Assembly (NCBI GenBank): GCA_025084515.1
Contig: JAJAGP010001672.1
Coordinates: 1 to 64,000, forward strand
Length of the DNA stretch: 64,000 bases
DNA from: Ancistrus triradiatus
Taxonomy: Eukaryota; Chordata; Actinopteri; Siluriformes; Loricariidae
Direction of reading: 5' to 3'
Each line of letters starts with the position of its first letter. Position 1 is the first letter of the stretch. Position numbers and translations under genes: made by a program. Shown in pieces: positions 25,091 through 56,000 of this stretch. The notes under the pieces are model-generated. The model saw only the letters and a list, made by a program, of their open reading frames with translations. It did not search any database and was not told the origin of the DNA.

Positions 25091-25149
25091 ATTATATACT
25101 ATCATTATCTTTAGTGTTTATGTTTGTGTGTATGAGTGTGTGATGTTTA

Positions 25150-25380
25150 TATTACATTGTGGGGATAAAATGTCCCACATGGATAGAAAGATATTTGGCT
25201 AGTCTCCATAAGGTTAATTGCTTTTTCACACTAACTAACTTTCTTTTGAAAAACCAAAAGAGTCTTTCAACTTGCTTTAGGTTACTGAGGTTAAGGTTAG
25301 GTATAGGTGTAAAATTAATTAGATACAGTAATCGTTACATCAATGGAAAGTCCCCACAAAGATATTGATACAGAGTGTGT
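25150..25380 (+). repeat. Microsatellite-flanked MITE-like repeat, copy 2
   Basis: It opens with ACATTGTGGGGATAAAATGT, contains CTTTAGGTTACTGAGGTTA and closes with GGAAAGTCCCCACAAAGATA. Degenerate TG runs lie on both sides. It is homologous to 7551-7745 (reverse) and 27120-27590. Confidence 0.7.
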
Positions 25381-25532
25381 ATGTCTGCCATCTGAGCACC
25401 ACTTCCCTCCTGCATGAATTAAATAAAAAAGTTTAATTCACTTGACATTATGGCTGCATCACAACACCCCATGTTTTTAATACAGTACACGCTGTGAGGA
25501 TTTGCTACTTACATTTAGATAATAAATGATAC

Positions 25533-25855
25533 AGCATTGCAGTGGTTAGTACTTTCCCCTCACAGCTCCGAGATCCCCGGTTTGATCCTAACTCCAGGCT
25601 CCACCTGTGTGGAGTTTGCATGTTCTCCCTGTGTTTGCGTGGGTTTTCTCCAGGTACTCTGGGTTCCTCCCACATTCCAAAGACGTGTGTTAGGTTAATT
25701 GGTGTTTTCAAAGTGCCCCTTAATGTGTGTATGAGTGTGTGAGTGTATGTGCCATACGATGGATTGGGGCCCTGTCTTGGGTCTTGCCTGCCTTGCACCC
25801 TGTGTCGCCGACTAGGCACCAGCTTTGGCTAGGATAAGTGGATAAGAAAATGAAA
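25533..25855 (+). repeat. Common fish interspersed repeat, copy 2
   Basis: Same family as 5231-5475: CACAGCTCCGAGATCC, GTGGAGTTTGCATGTTCTCC, CTCCCACATTCCAAAGACG and GGTTAATTGG in the same order. Confidence 0.65.
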
Positions 25856-26533
25856 AACAGTATGTTGGCTTTTTCAAGCCAACCTAATGACTAAATGAAT
25901 GATACAGAGTTACTCACTCATTCACTTGTTAACTTGCTCAGTCATTTGGTCAGGTGCTTATTCACTCATTTCTGGTGGTAATTTAGAGAAATTGAACTAC
26001 TGTTATCTTTTTGAGAGTTTGGTGGAATCTGGGCTACATTAAAGACAAGCCTGAAGAGTTCGGAGACATACCAAAGCCCACACATCTTATAACCGATGGT
26101 GAGGATCGAAGCCGGGTCTCCCAGGACTCTAAAACTGTGGCGCTGTAGTAATCCACTTTGTTGTAATACAAGTGCTTGACTTGTAGGGGGCGGAATAGGT
26201 TCGTATCATAACCTACATTTACAGTCTAGGGTTCGTATAAATCATAGCTGTACATAGAATAAGCTTGTTCTTTATTTCTCCAGCAGGGGGCGGTTCACGG
26301 AGTGCTAGGAAGTGATGTCACAGCATTCCTAATTCGAGGCTGTATCCACCTGCTGAGTGAGAGAGCGCGGAGCGAGTGCAGAGAAAGAGAGAAGCGAGCA
26401 TAGCCAACTAAAACGGAGTACACATTATTAATCTTTTTTGTAAGTTTGTATCAACAGGTTGAGTTTAATTGAAGTTGGTTTTGTTGGTGTTCGCGTGGCG
26501 GTGTTATTTTAATTGGAGGAGGTTAAACGGGAC

Positions 26534-45119
<18,586 letters not shown>

Positions 45120-46020
45120 TGGGCAGAGGGGTAGAGTTAGGGTTAGTGTACTGGGGTGGCTGGTAGAGGGGGTGATAAGAAGCCATCATGCTGAACCTCT
45201 CTGAACTTGCATTTTACTTCTAGATGCTCAGCAGGAGGGAAGAAGATAATTCAGTGCGACAGTGATACAGATCCAGCTCTGAAATTTATTTTTATTTTAT
45301 TATCTTTTTAACCTTTTCTCTGTTTCAGAAGCTTATTCATTTTAATCCTGTATTAAAATCAAACTTTCTTTAGAATGTATAGTTTAATTTCCCCTTGTAT
45401 AATATTTGAAAGCAAAGATGTTCCTTTGGCATTCAGACAGTCTGGGTTGTGTGAAAAATGACTTCAGTTTGAAAAACAGGTGTGCTTTTATATACAACTT
45501 AGATTTGAGATTTTGATTGGATTTGTAACTGGTCTAATCTGTGTGGTGGGTGGAGTTTTAATCACATTATTTGATTGGCCACTTGTTTATAACTCAGTGT
45601 AGAGTTAATTTTTTAGTCAGGCTCGTGTCTTATTTAGTGCACCATATGCTGTACACTAAGCTCACTATGTAGTACCTGAAGTCAAGTAACAATATCTCAG
45701 AAATGGGAGATCAGAATGGTTCCTCATATCATTATATGTAACCTCACCTCCAAAACTGTGTGTCTGTGTGCCTGTGTGCGTGGCTATTGAAGGAATGCCT
45801 TTATTATTGAAGGATTGTGGTTTATTAAATCTGGTTTTGCAGCATGTCATAAACACTATTGTAACTCCTTTAAAAATGAGTTCAATATCCACGTGAATCC
45901 TTTTTTGTGTGTATGTGATAATTAAATGCTGATATTAACTGTAGCCGTTCTGTATTTCTGAATTACAGTTTGTTTATATTTTTGCACTCTTTCTATTTTC
46001 TTGAATTTTTAAATAAAAAG
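45120..46020 (+). other. cxadr: cxadr 3' UTR
   Basis: About 0.9 kb of AT-rich sequence ending near AATAAA at 46012. No other coding signal is seen. The end is inferred from the signal. Confidence 0.5.
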
Positions 46021-46850
46021 AAATGAAACAATCTGTGTTTGTATCTCTGTCTGTGCTGTGTAGTGTGGATGTGTGTAGTGTTTGCTGAAGTTTATGTAAT
46101 TGAATATCTCTTGGATATTACAGACTTTACTTACAAGAACAAGATTGAAAGCATCTTCATTCCATCTCTGTTCTTGTTCTCGATTCCCCTGAAGAGTTTT
46201 TAAATGTTGTTGAAAATTTATGTTTAACAGCTGAAGTTTGTTGAAAGAAACGAAAATTGTGTGCGTGTGTTGGAATTCAGATAACTGCATTAATTCTACA
46301 AAGTAATTGTTGGAAAGTCTATACAACCCAGTAGATAAGTATACGTGTTTTCGGAATGTCAAGTAAGTGGCGCTATAGACTGAAAATTTAATTACCTTTT
46401 AATTTTGCTTTTGTCCCTACTATTATTCCTTCGTTCCCTCGTGCAGCACAAGTGGAGACGCTGTTCAAGTTGGTGGCAGTAATTTATCCATAGTTGTCTG
46501 CGTCACTATAAAGTAAGTTTCATATTACTTTGAGCTCTATTATTTGTATTAACATGCTGTTAATTAGTTAATACCGCTGTTTCTACTGCACTATACGTTG
46601 TTATTGTATCCTACTGTTCCAGTGTAGTTAGTAATGTGAGCAAGTGCTGAGCTTAAATAAAAAAGTGTATGTTCAAGTTAGCAAACGTAAATACTTTGTA
46701 TTACTCAGTTCCATAATTTTCAGCTATTTAAGTGGCAAGTAAACTGAGTAGTTGATTTAGTAATTTAGGTATATGTATGAATACTGTTTACGTAACAGGT
46801 TAACCCAATTACTGTAATCATGTTATTTTTCTTGTCTACAGCCATATATA
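46021..46850. other. Intergenic, no gene seen
   Basis: AT-rich sequence between the cxadr polyadenylation signal and the Tc1 element. I see no coding or RNA signal. Confidence 0.5.
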
Positions 46851-48127
46851 CACTGCTCAAAAAAATAAAGGGAACACTTAAACAACAAAGTATAATTCCA
46901 TGTAAATGAAACTCCTGTGAAATCAAACTGTCCACTTAGGAAGCAACACAGATTGACAATCAATTTCACATGTGCAAATGGAATAGACAACAGGTGGAAA
47001 TGATTGGCAATTAGCAAGACACATTCAATAAAGGAGTGGTTCTGCAGGTGGGGACCACAGACCACTTCTCAGTATCTATGCTTTCTGGCTGATGTTTTGG
47101 TCACTTTTGAATGTTGGTGGTGCTTTCACACTCGTGGTAGCATGAGACGGACTCTACAACCCACACAAGTGGCTCAGGTAGTGCAGCTCATCCATGATAG
47201 CACATCAATGCGAGCTGTGGCAAGAAGGTTTGCTGTGTCTGTCAGCTAGGTGTCCAGAGGCAGGAGGCGCTACCAGGAGACGGGCCAGTACACTAGGAGA
47301 CATGGAGGAGGCCTTAGGAGGGCAACAACCCAGCAGCAGGACCGCTACCTCCGCCTTTGTGCAAGGAGGAACAGGAGGAGCACTGCCAGAGCCCTGCAAA
47401 TCGACCTCCAGCAGGCCTGCACAAACGGTTAGAAACCAACTACATGACGATGGTATGAGGGCCCGACGTCCACATATGGGGGTTGTGCTCACAGCCCAAC
47501 ACCGTGCAGGACGCTTGGCATTTGTAAGAGAACACCAGGATTGACAAATTCGCCACTGGCGCCCTGTGCTCTTCACAGATGAAAGCAGGTTCACACTGAG
47601 CACATGTGACAGAGTCTGGAGACGCTGTGGAGAGTGATCTGCTGCTTGCAACATCCTTCAGCATGACCGGTTTGGCAGTGGGTCAGTAATGGTGTGGGGT
47701 GGCATTTCTTTGGAGGGTCGCACAGCCCTTCATGTGCTCGCCAGAGGTAGCCTGACTGCTATTAGGTACCGAGATGAGATCCTCAGACCCCTTGTGAGAC
47801 CATTTGCTGGTGCGGTTGGCCCTGGGTTCCTCCTAATGCAAAACAATGCTAGGCCACACACAATACTGGGCCTCATTTTGACTTGTTTTAAGGACATTAC
47901 ATCAAAGTTGGATCAGCCGGTAGTGTGTTTTTTCACTTTAATTTTGTGTGTGACTCCAAATCCAGGCCTCCATTGGTTAATAAATTTGATTTCCATTGAT
48001 GATTTTTGTGTGATTTTGTTGTCAGCACATTCAACTTTGTACAGAACAAAGTATTCAATGAGAATATTTCATTCATTCAGGTCTAGGATGTGTTATGTGA
48101 GTGTTCCCTTTATTTTTTTGAGCTATG
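46851..48127 (+). mobile_element. Tc1-like transposon, family B, deleted
   Basis: The left end CACTGCTCAAAAAAATAAAG follows TA. The right end complements it (CTTTATTTTTTTGAGC), then two mismatches, then TA. The + strand transposase from 47142 shows MRRTLQPTQVAQVVQLIHDS, a stop at about 47249, RRYQETGQYTRRHGGG, and after 47689 MVWGGISLEGRTALHVLARG. The expected Asp before NARPH reads Asn, and the sequence after it, with the third catalytic residue, is deleted. It is dead. Confidence 0.88.
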
Positions 48128-48315
48128 TATGTATGTATGTATGTATATGTGTGTGTGTGTGTGTGTATATGTATATGTGTATATATGTGTGTGTGTGTAT
48201 GTGTATGTATGTATGTATGTATGTGTGTATGTATGTATATGTGTATGTGTATGTATATGTATATGTATGTATGTGTATGTGTATATATATGTATATATAT
48301 ATATGTATATGTGTA

Positions 48316-48366
<51 letters not shown>
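48124..48366 (+). repeat. (TATG)n/(TG)n/(TA)n compound microsatellite
   Basis: It begins at the right edge of the Tc1 element and runs to a pure (TA)n of about 20 units at 48329-48366. Confidence 0.92.
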
Positions 48367-48369
<3 letters not shown>

Positions 48370-48440
48370 CTCTCTCACACCTACCAACGCTTACACCTAT
48401 GCTGAACCTGTATCCCAGTACCCGTGTACCCAACAATATA

Positions 48441-50141
48441 CAGTGATGCGAAAAAGAGTTTGTCTCCTTCCTGCTTTCCTATTTTTTTTGCATGTTTGTC
48501 ACACTTGTGTTTCGGAACTTCAAACCAATTTAAATTTTAGTCAAAGACAACACAAGTAAACACAAAAGTTTTTAAATGAAGGTGTTTATTATTAAGGGAG
48601 AAAAAAAATCCAAACCTATATGGCCCTGTGTGAAAAAGTGATTGCCCCCTAAACCTAATAACTGGTTTGGCCACCCTTAACTACAACAACTGCAACCAAG
48701 AGTTTGCAATAACTTACAGTGAGTCTTTCACAGCATTGTGGAGGAATTTTGGCCACTCATCTATGCAGAATTGTTGTAATTCAGCCACATTGGAGAGTTT
48801 TCGAGCATGAACGACCTTTTTAAGGCCGCAGCATCTCAATAGGATTCAGGTCAGGCCTTTGACTAGGCCACTCAAAAGTCTTAATTTTGTTTTTCTTCAG
48901 CCATTCAGAGGTGGACTTTCTGGTGTGTTTTGAATCATTGTCCTGCTGCAGAACCCAAGTTTGTTTCAGCTTGAAGTCACGAACAGATGGTCAGACATTC
49001 TCCTTCAGAATTTTTTGGTAGACAGCAGAATTCATAGTTCCATTTATCACAAGTTTTCCAGGTCCTGAAGCAGCAAAACAGCTCCAGAGCATCACACTAC
49101 CACCACCATATTTTACTGCTGCTATAATGTTCTTTTTCTGAAATGCCCGTGTTTCTTTTACACCAGATGTAAAGGGACACACACGTCAGTCCACAGAATG
49201 TTTTCCCAAAAGTCTTGGGGATCATCAAGATGTGTTCTGGAAAAATTGAGACGAGCTTTAATGTTCTTTTTGCTCAGCAGTGATTTTCATCTTGGGCCTC
49301 TGCCATGCAGGCCAAGTCTCTTTCTTATGGTGGAGGCATGAACACTGACCTTAACTGAGGCAAGTGTGGCCTGCAGGTCTTTGGATGTTGTTGTAGGGTG
49401 TTGTGTGACCTCTTGGATGAGTCGTTACTGCGCTCTTGGGGTAATTTTGGTCGGTCGGCCACTCCTGGGAAGGTTCACTGCTGTTCCATGTCTTCCCCAT
49501 TTGTGGATAATGGCTCTCACTGTGGTTTGCTGACATTGATATTTACAGCATTTAGCAGACGCCCTTATCCAGAGCGACTTACAATTGATACAGTCTTACA
49601 ATCCAAGCAATTGTGGGTTAAGGGCCTTGCTCATGGACCCAACAGTGGCAGCTTGGCAGAGGTGGGATTTGAACCCATAGTCAAGTAAATTACCTGCTAG
49701 GCTACCACAGTTTGCTTGAGTCCCAAAGCTTTATAAATGGCTTTTTAACCCTTTCCAGACTGGTAGATCTCAATTACTTTCTTTCTCAACTGTTCCTGAA
49801 TTTATTTGGATGTTGGCATGATGTGTAGCTTATAAGGATCTTTTGGTGTACTTCACTTTGTCAAGCAAGTCCTATTTAAGTGATGTCCTGATTGAGAACA
49901 GGTGTGGCAATAATCAGGCCTGGGTGTGGCTAGAGACAGTGAACTCAGGTGTGACAAACCATAGTTAAGTTATGTTTTAAGTTGTGTTTTAAGACCATAA
50001 TTTAAAAACTGCATTTTCTGTTTACTTGTGTTGTCTTTGACTAATTTAAATTGGTTTGATGTTCTGAAACACTTGAGTGTGACAAACATGTAAAAAAAAA
50101 TAACAAATCAGGAAGGGGGCAAATACTTTTTCACACCACTG
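48441..50141 (-). mobile_element. Tc1-like transposon, family C, with nested SINE
   Basis: TA flanks at 48439-48440 and 50142-50143. The ends are CAGTGATGCGAAAAAGAGTTT and AAATACTTTTTCACACCACTG, with long inverted repeats sharing CAAACCAATTTAAATT. The - strand keeps a transposase piece at 48991-49182 (AAVKYGGGSVMLWSCFAASG). Other parts are frame-shifted. A SINE lies at 49532-49709. Confidence 0.88.
49532..49709 (-). mobile_element. tRNA-derived SINE, copy 5, nested in Tc1 family C
   Basis: In reverse orientation, it has CTGTGGTAGCCTAGCAGGTA head, GGTTCAAATCCCACC, TTGAGCAAGGCCCTTAACCC and a tail ending near TGCTGTAAATATCAAT. Flanked by a 7-base duplication, GTTTGCT (49525-49531 and 49710-49716). 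Confidence 0.83.
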
Positions 50142-50143
50142 TA

Positions 50144-50351
50144 AGTGAGCATTAACATCTTTATGGTTGAACTTCCCTTTGAGCCATGCTCTCTTACTGG
50201 AGCCTCCTGTTTCTAAGGCCTACCAGACAGCACTTCGAGTCCTCACTCTATTTCAGTAATCAGGTCAGATTTTTTCTCTTCCAATTTAAAACAAAGTGAG
50301 GACATTCCAACGCACACAGGAGAGAGAGAATATCTTAAGAGTATTGTTTGC

Positions 50352-50394
<43 letters not shown>

Positions 50395-51575
50395 AGGTGG
50401 ATGGTTCTGAATGCTGATTGGTTGCAGACCTGATGTTTCTACAGTAAGGTTATCTGGTTGTATACAGAGGGGTGATTTATCTTCTAAATGAAAAGCTTTT
50501 AAAAGCCTTCAGTAATCAAATATTCTCTCTCTCTCCCTCTCTCAATTCAGTTAAATTCAGGGAGCTTTGTCCAGCATCATCCCAAAGCATAGTGGATTAG
50601 ATTGGTTTGGATTTGAAGTGTTTTATAATGTTTCATCTCAACTCCAGTCTCCATTATTTAAAAATGGTTATTTTCAGTTGTGCTTGCCTCCTGACTTCTA
50701 TTGCATCCTTATTAGCATATTTATAAGAAAGCTATTTAGCCTGCTATTGTTAATAATGATTAGAAATATGTTATTTGTCTTGTACTGTTAAAACATTCTT
50801 TTTTTATTTTTGAAAAATAATTCAAAATAATATGTACTTGAAAATCTAAACAAAAATAATCTTTAGTCTTCTGCAATTAAAAGACATTAGGATTCTCACT
50901 GAGAACACATGCATCTGTATGACCTCTGGTGTTCAAAAATTGAATAGCATTAGATGGCGACAATAAAGAATGCATAATCCAGCTCGACGATAAACATTTT
51001 CCTATTATTGCATTACACCCTCATGTTTGTCACATAAAACCTGCATACAATCTCTGAACTGTTTTGTTAAATTTAGCCTGTGTTACATATAACTGCCGCA
51101 TTTCTTCTAAGTATTGTTCTAGCTGGATTGTTCTACTGTTTGGCTACAAGATTTTGTTGTTTTTTTGTTTATGATTTTGAAGACTGTGGCATCAAGGAAT
51201 AAGCATTGGAAACTGTGCGTTACTGGGTGAAGTTGGATGGGTGGCATGGGGTGGAGGAGCGCATTCCTCCTAAAATGTGATAGCTGTTGAGGTCTGTTGC
51301 TTCTCCTAATGGAACAAGCTTTCCTCTTTTTGCATTGGGATTTAGTAATAGCAGTTGAGGTTTGTTTCGAGTTCAAATTGTTTTGTTTTCAATTTGGAAC
51401 ACAATAATCAGCAGTGTACCTCAAAATCATCCTTTTAACACTGTACACCCTCAACTGAGGCAGCCTGATTTTAGAATTTTAAGTTGTACACCATTGATTA
51501 GGTTAACATAAGCTTTTTTTGGTTTAAGATATAATGAATGTACATTGCACAAGGTTACTCACACCCTTGGTTTTC
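50144..51575. other. Intergenic, no gene assigned
   Basis: (TG)n at 50354-50392, AT-rich sequence elsewhere, and a TTTTTATTTTTGAAAAAT stretch at about 50800. I see no supported gene. Confidence 0.45.
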
Positions 51576-51580
51576 CTTAG

Positions 51581-51725
51581 GTCACTCTGGCAGAGTTCAG
51601 ATCGTGCTCAACATGAGCAGGAACCTTCAACCCCAGTGGATGGCTTCAGAAATCAGCAAACAAGCTTCTATCGGAAGACTTCTGAGGCAACAGACTTTTG
51701 TAAGAAGACTGTCAGTCCCTCTCAG
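51581..51725 (+). CDS. Exon-like ORF, unidentified
   Basis: Bounded by TTTTCCTTAG and CTCAG/GTGGGT. In one frame it is open for 48 codons (SLWQSSDRAQHEQEPSTPVD, then YRKTSEATDFCKKTVSPSQ) and ends in phase 0. The product is hydrophilic and Ser/Thr-rich. I do not recognise it. It could be an exon of an unnamed gene or a chance frame. The next phase-compatible candidate is 61295-61462. Confidence 0.28.
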
Positions 51726-51878
51726 GTGGGTTTTTTGGTTGGGTAGCCAATCTAAGTGCCTAACTGGCCTTGGCTTCCCCATCGGGGTGAGACAAGTTCA
51801 TATGACCATGATCAGTCTGGTCAAAAATCCAGATTTAGAGCTATTAAAGATAAAAAACTCCATATTGCGAGTGAAGAG

Positions 51879-52995
51879 TTATTACAGTTTGAATTAACAC
51901 TGATTATACTACCCATGAGGCTCGGTGCTACATTTTGTTCTGAAGAGTTCTAATCAAAAATTTCCTCTTATTTTTTGGATGAACATCGGATTGATCAGAA
52001 TATTAGGTTCAACAGAATATATGTCTAAGGGACCGAGTTAAAGGTGATTGTGTAATTTAAATTACACCTAACCTGTGTTGAAACGTAATTGCATTTAAAT
52101 TTAATTATACTTTAAAGGAGAACCCCATTTTTTATCCTTAATTGCCCTCTTGTGGCCGTTTGCCAGATTGCACTTCTCTTAATTTTGACTGAGCAAGTCC
52201 ACTAGTAGACGGTACAGAGTAATGTGCAATGACATTCAAGTTACAGTTTACAGTTAAATTAGCGTTGCTATAGGGAAACCATCAATTCTGTACCAGTAAC
52301 GTATAAAAGTTGTCTAATAACATATAAAAGTATTAAAAAATATTCATTACTTCAGGTACATGTGATTATATGACAAAGACTGTTACAGAAATTACAACCC
52401 AGTGAATTAGGAACATTCGCAAACCACCCTAGGCTGACCACCCCCTATGGGCAAGGGTTAAAAAGCGAGGGTTTCGGGATGAAGTTAAGGGAATGTTTTT
52501 TACTGGTTTCCACCTGGAGGAGTTTACAGAAGACAGCCAGTAAATAAGTGCTATATTGAATAAGTGCTCCAAGAAAACCATGTCCATCTAGTGAACAAAC
52601 CACATTTTAACACAAACAAACAGTGTTTACGTGTTATCTAGTTGTCTTCCATTTACCCCACCATTAGTGGTTAATCAATCAAAAGTCAAGTTTAGGGGCA
52701 ACATATTAAATTAAGGGACTAGAGGTTGGAGATGGGGGGGGGGGGGGGGGGGGGGGGAGGGCAGCATTGTGAGATGGGGGGGGGGGGGGGGGTTAGGAAT
52801 TAAAGTAGTGGCTCAGCGAGTAAGTTAGGTTAGCGAGTAAGGTTGGGGTTAGGTTTAAGGGCTGGGAATTAGGTTAAAGGGTTGGGGACAAAGGGTTAAG
52901 TTTAGATTTATTACAGTTTGAATTAACACTGATTATACTACCCATGAGGCTTGGTGCTACATTTTGTTCTGAAGAGTTCTAATCAAAAATTTCCT
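51879..52995. repeat. 88-bp direct repeat, 1029 bases apart
   Basis: Copies at 51879-51966 and 52908-52995 differ by one base (CTCGGTGC against CTTGGTGC). The interval between holds two poly-G tracts. Confidence 0.88.
52734..52792 (+). repeat. Two poly-G tracts (24 G and 17 G)
   Basis: G runs at 52734-52757 and 52776-52792, followed by GTTAGG/GGTTAGG-like sequence to about 52905. Confidence 0.9.
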
Positions 52996-53029
52996 TAGAT
53001 TTAGGGTTAGATTTAAGGTAGAACGGGTA

Positions 53030-56000
53030 GAACTGACTGGCTGTACTGGTTGGACTGGTTGAAGTGGCTTGCTGGACTAGTTGGACTTGTTGTACTGGCT
53101 GGCTGGACTGGTTGGACTGGCTGTGGTGGTTGGCTTGACTTGCAGGACTAGTTGTACTGGTAGAACTGACTGGCTGAACAAGTTAGACTGAATGGCTTGA
53201 CTGTTAGGACTGGTCGGACTGACTGGATGGACTGGTTGGAAAGGATGGCTGGAAAGGTTTGACTGGCTGGACTGGATTGCTGGTCTGGTTGAACTGGCTG
53301 GCTCGACTGGTTGGACAGGATGGGCTGGTCCGACTTCCTGAACTGGGCAGACTGGATGGACTGGTTGGACAGGCTGTTTGAACTGGCTTGCTGGACTATT
53401 TGGACTTGTTGGAATGGCTAACTGGTTTGTTGGACTGGCTAGCTTGACTGGTTGGACTGGCTGGACTGGACCTGTTAAACTGGCTGGCTGGACTAGCTGG
53501 CCGGAAACAATGGAATGGCTGGCTGGATTTGTTGGACTGGATGGACTGGTTGGAAAGGTCAGACTAGCTCACAAGGCTGGTTGGACTTGCTGGCTGGACT
53601 TTTTGGACTCATTGGCTTGACTGGCTTGGCTGGTTGGACTACCTGGATCGGCTGGTTGGATTGGCTTGCTGGACAGGTTGGACTGACTGTTTGGACTGGC
53701 TACCTGGACTGGTCTGGTTGGCTGGATTTGCAGGACTAGTTGGACTGGTTGGACTGGTAAAACTGACTGGCTTTATTGTTTGGATTGGCTGTCTTGACTG
53801 TTAGGATTTGTTGGACTGGCTGGCTGGACTAGTTGGACAGGATGGAAGGACTCATTTCACTGGGTGGAATGGATTTCTGTACTGGTTGGATTGACTGGCT
53901 GGACTTTTTGGACTGGTTGGATTGGCTGGACTGGTTGGCTTTCCTGGCTGGCTTGACTGGTTGGACTGACTGGATGGACTAGCTTGACTGGAAACGATAA
54001 AATGGCTGACTGGACTTGTTAGACTGGATGTACTGGTTGGAAAGGTTGGAGTTGCAGGCTGGACTGTTTAGACTGATTGAACTGGCTGGCTTGGCTGGTT
54101 GGACTGCCTGGATAGGTTTGTTGGACTGGCTGGCTGTACTGGTTGGCTGGACTAGCAGGACTAATTTAATTGGTTGGACTGGTAGAACTGATTAGCTGTA
54201 CTGGCAGGATTGGCTGGCAGGACTGTTAGAACTGGTTGGACTGGCAGGCTGGACTAGTTAGACAGGTTGACAGGACTCATTTCACTGGTTGGAATGGCTG
54301 GAATGGTCTGGATGGACTTGCTGGATGGACTGGCCGTACTGACTGGACTGTCTTGCTGGACTCTTTGGACTGGTTTGCTAAACAGGATGGACTGTCTGGC
54401 TGGAGTGGTTGGACGAGCTGGCTGGCTGGACTGGTTGGGCTGGCTTACTGGACAGGGTGGACTGGCTGTACTGGCTAGCTGGGCTAGTTGGATTGGCTTG
54501 CTGGACAGGTTGAACTGGCTGACTGTACTGGTTGGACTGGCTTACTAAACAGGATGGACTATCTGACTGGAGTGGTTGGACTAGCTGGCTGTACTGGATG
54601 GCTGGACTGGTTGGGCTGGCTTACTGGACAGGTTGGACTGGCTGGCTGTACTGGTTGGACTGGACTGGTTGGATTGGCTGGCTGGACTGGCTTGCTGGAC
54701 AGGTTGGACTGGTTTGACTGGCTGGCTGGACTGGTTGGACTGGCTTGCTGGACAGGTTGAACTGGTTATACTGGTTGGACTGTCTGGCTGAACTGGTTGG
54801 AATGGCTTGCTGGAGAGGTTTGATTGGCTGTACTGGTTGGACTGGCTGTATGTACTGTTTGGACTGGCTGGCAGGGCTGGTTGGATTGGCTTGCTGGACA
54901 GGTTTGACTGGCTGGCTGGACAGGTTGGAATGGCTTGCTCGACATGTTGGACTGGTTGGACTGGCTGTACTGGCAGGATTGGTTTGCTGGACTGGATGGA
55001 CTGGCTGGCTGGACTGGTTGGACTGGCTTGCTGGACAGGTTGGACTGTCTGGCTGGACTGGTTGGACTGACCTGCTGGACTAGATGGACTGGCTGGCTGG
55101 ACTAGATGGACTGGCTGGCTGGACAGGATGGACTGGCTGTACTGGTTGGATTGGCTTGCTGGACTGGCTTGCTGAACTGGTTAGACTGGCTTGCTGGACT
55201 GGCTTGCTGGACTATTTGGACTGGTTTGCTAAACAAGATGGACTGTCTGGCTGGAGTGGTTGGACTAGCTGGCTGGACTGGCTGGCAGGACTGGTTGGGC
55301 TGGCCTACTGGACAGGTTTGGACTGGCTGGCTGTACTGGTTGGACTGGACTGGTTGATTGGCCTGGCTGTACTGGTTGACTGGCTGGCTGGACTGGTTGG
55401 ACTGGCTTGCTGGACTGGTTGGACTGGCTTGCTGGACAGGTTTATACTGGTTGAACTGTTCTGGCTGAACTGGTGTGGAATGGCTTAAGCTGGAGAGGTT
55501 TTGATTGTGCTGTACTGGTTGGACTGGCTGTATGTACTGTTTGGACTGGCTGGCAGGGCTGGTTGTGGATTGCCTTGCTGGACAGGTTTGACTGGCTGGC
55601 TGGACATGTTTGGACTGGCTTGCTGGTTTGGACTGGCGTAGGCTTGCTGGACTCTAGACTGGTTTGCTAAGCAGGATGGGGACTGATCTAGATGGAGTTG
55701 GTTGGGACTAGCTGGCTGGACTGGCTGGTGGGCGGCTTACTGGACAGGTTGGACGGGACTGGTTGGAATTGGCTGGATGGACTGGTTGTGAACAGGTTGG
55801 ACTGAGTTTTGACTGGCTGGCTGGACTAGGTGGACTGGCTGCTGGACAGGGTTGAAACTGGTTATACTGGTTGGACTGTTCTGGCTGAACCTGGTTGAAA
55901 TGGATTGCTGGAGAGGTTTGATTGGGCTGTACTGGTTGACTGGCTGTCTACTGTTTTGTTTGGACTGGCTGGCTTGGGCTGGTTGGATTGGCTTGCTTGG

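Noticed and set aside
26095..26165. tRNA gene candidate (reverse strand GGCTTCGATCC)
   Set aside because: A B-box-like word only. No cloverleaf is apparent, and it is probably a SINE fragment.
48073..48559. Open frames of alternating Y/I/C/V residues
   Set aside because: Translation of the (TATG)n/(TA)n microsatellite.
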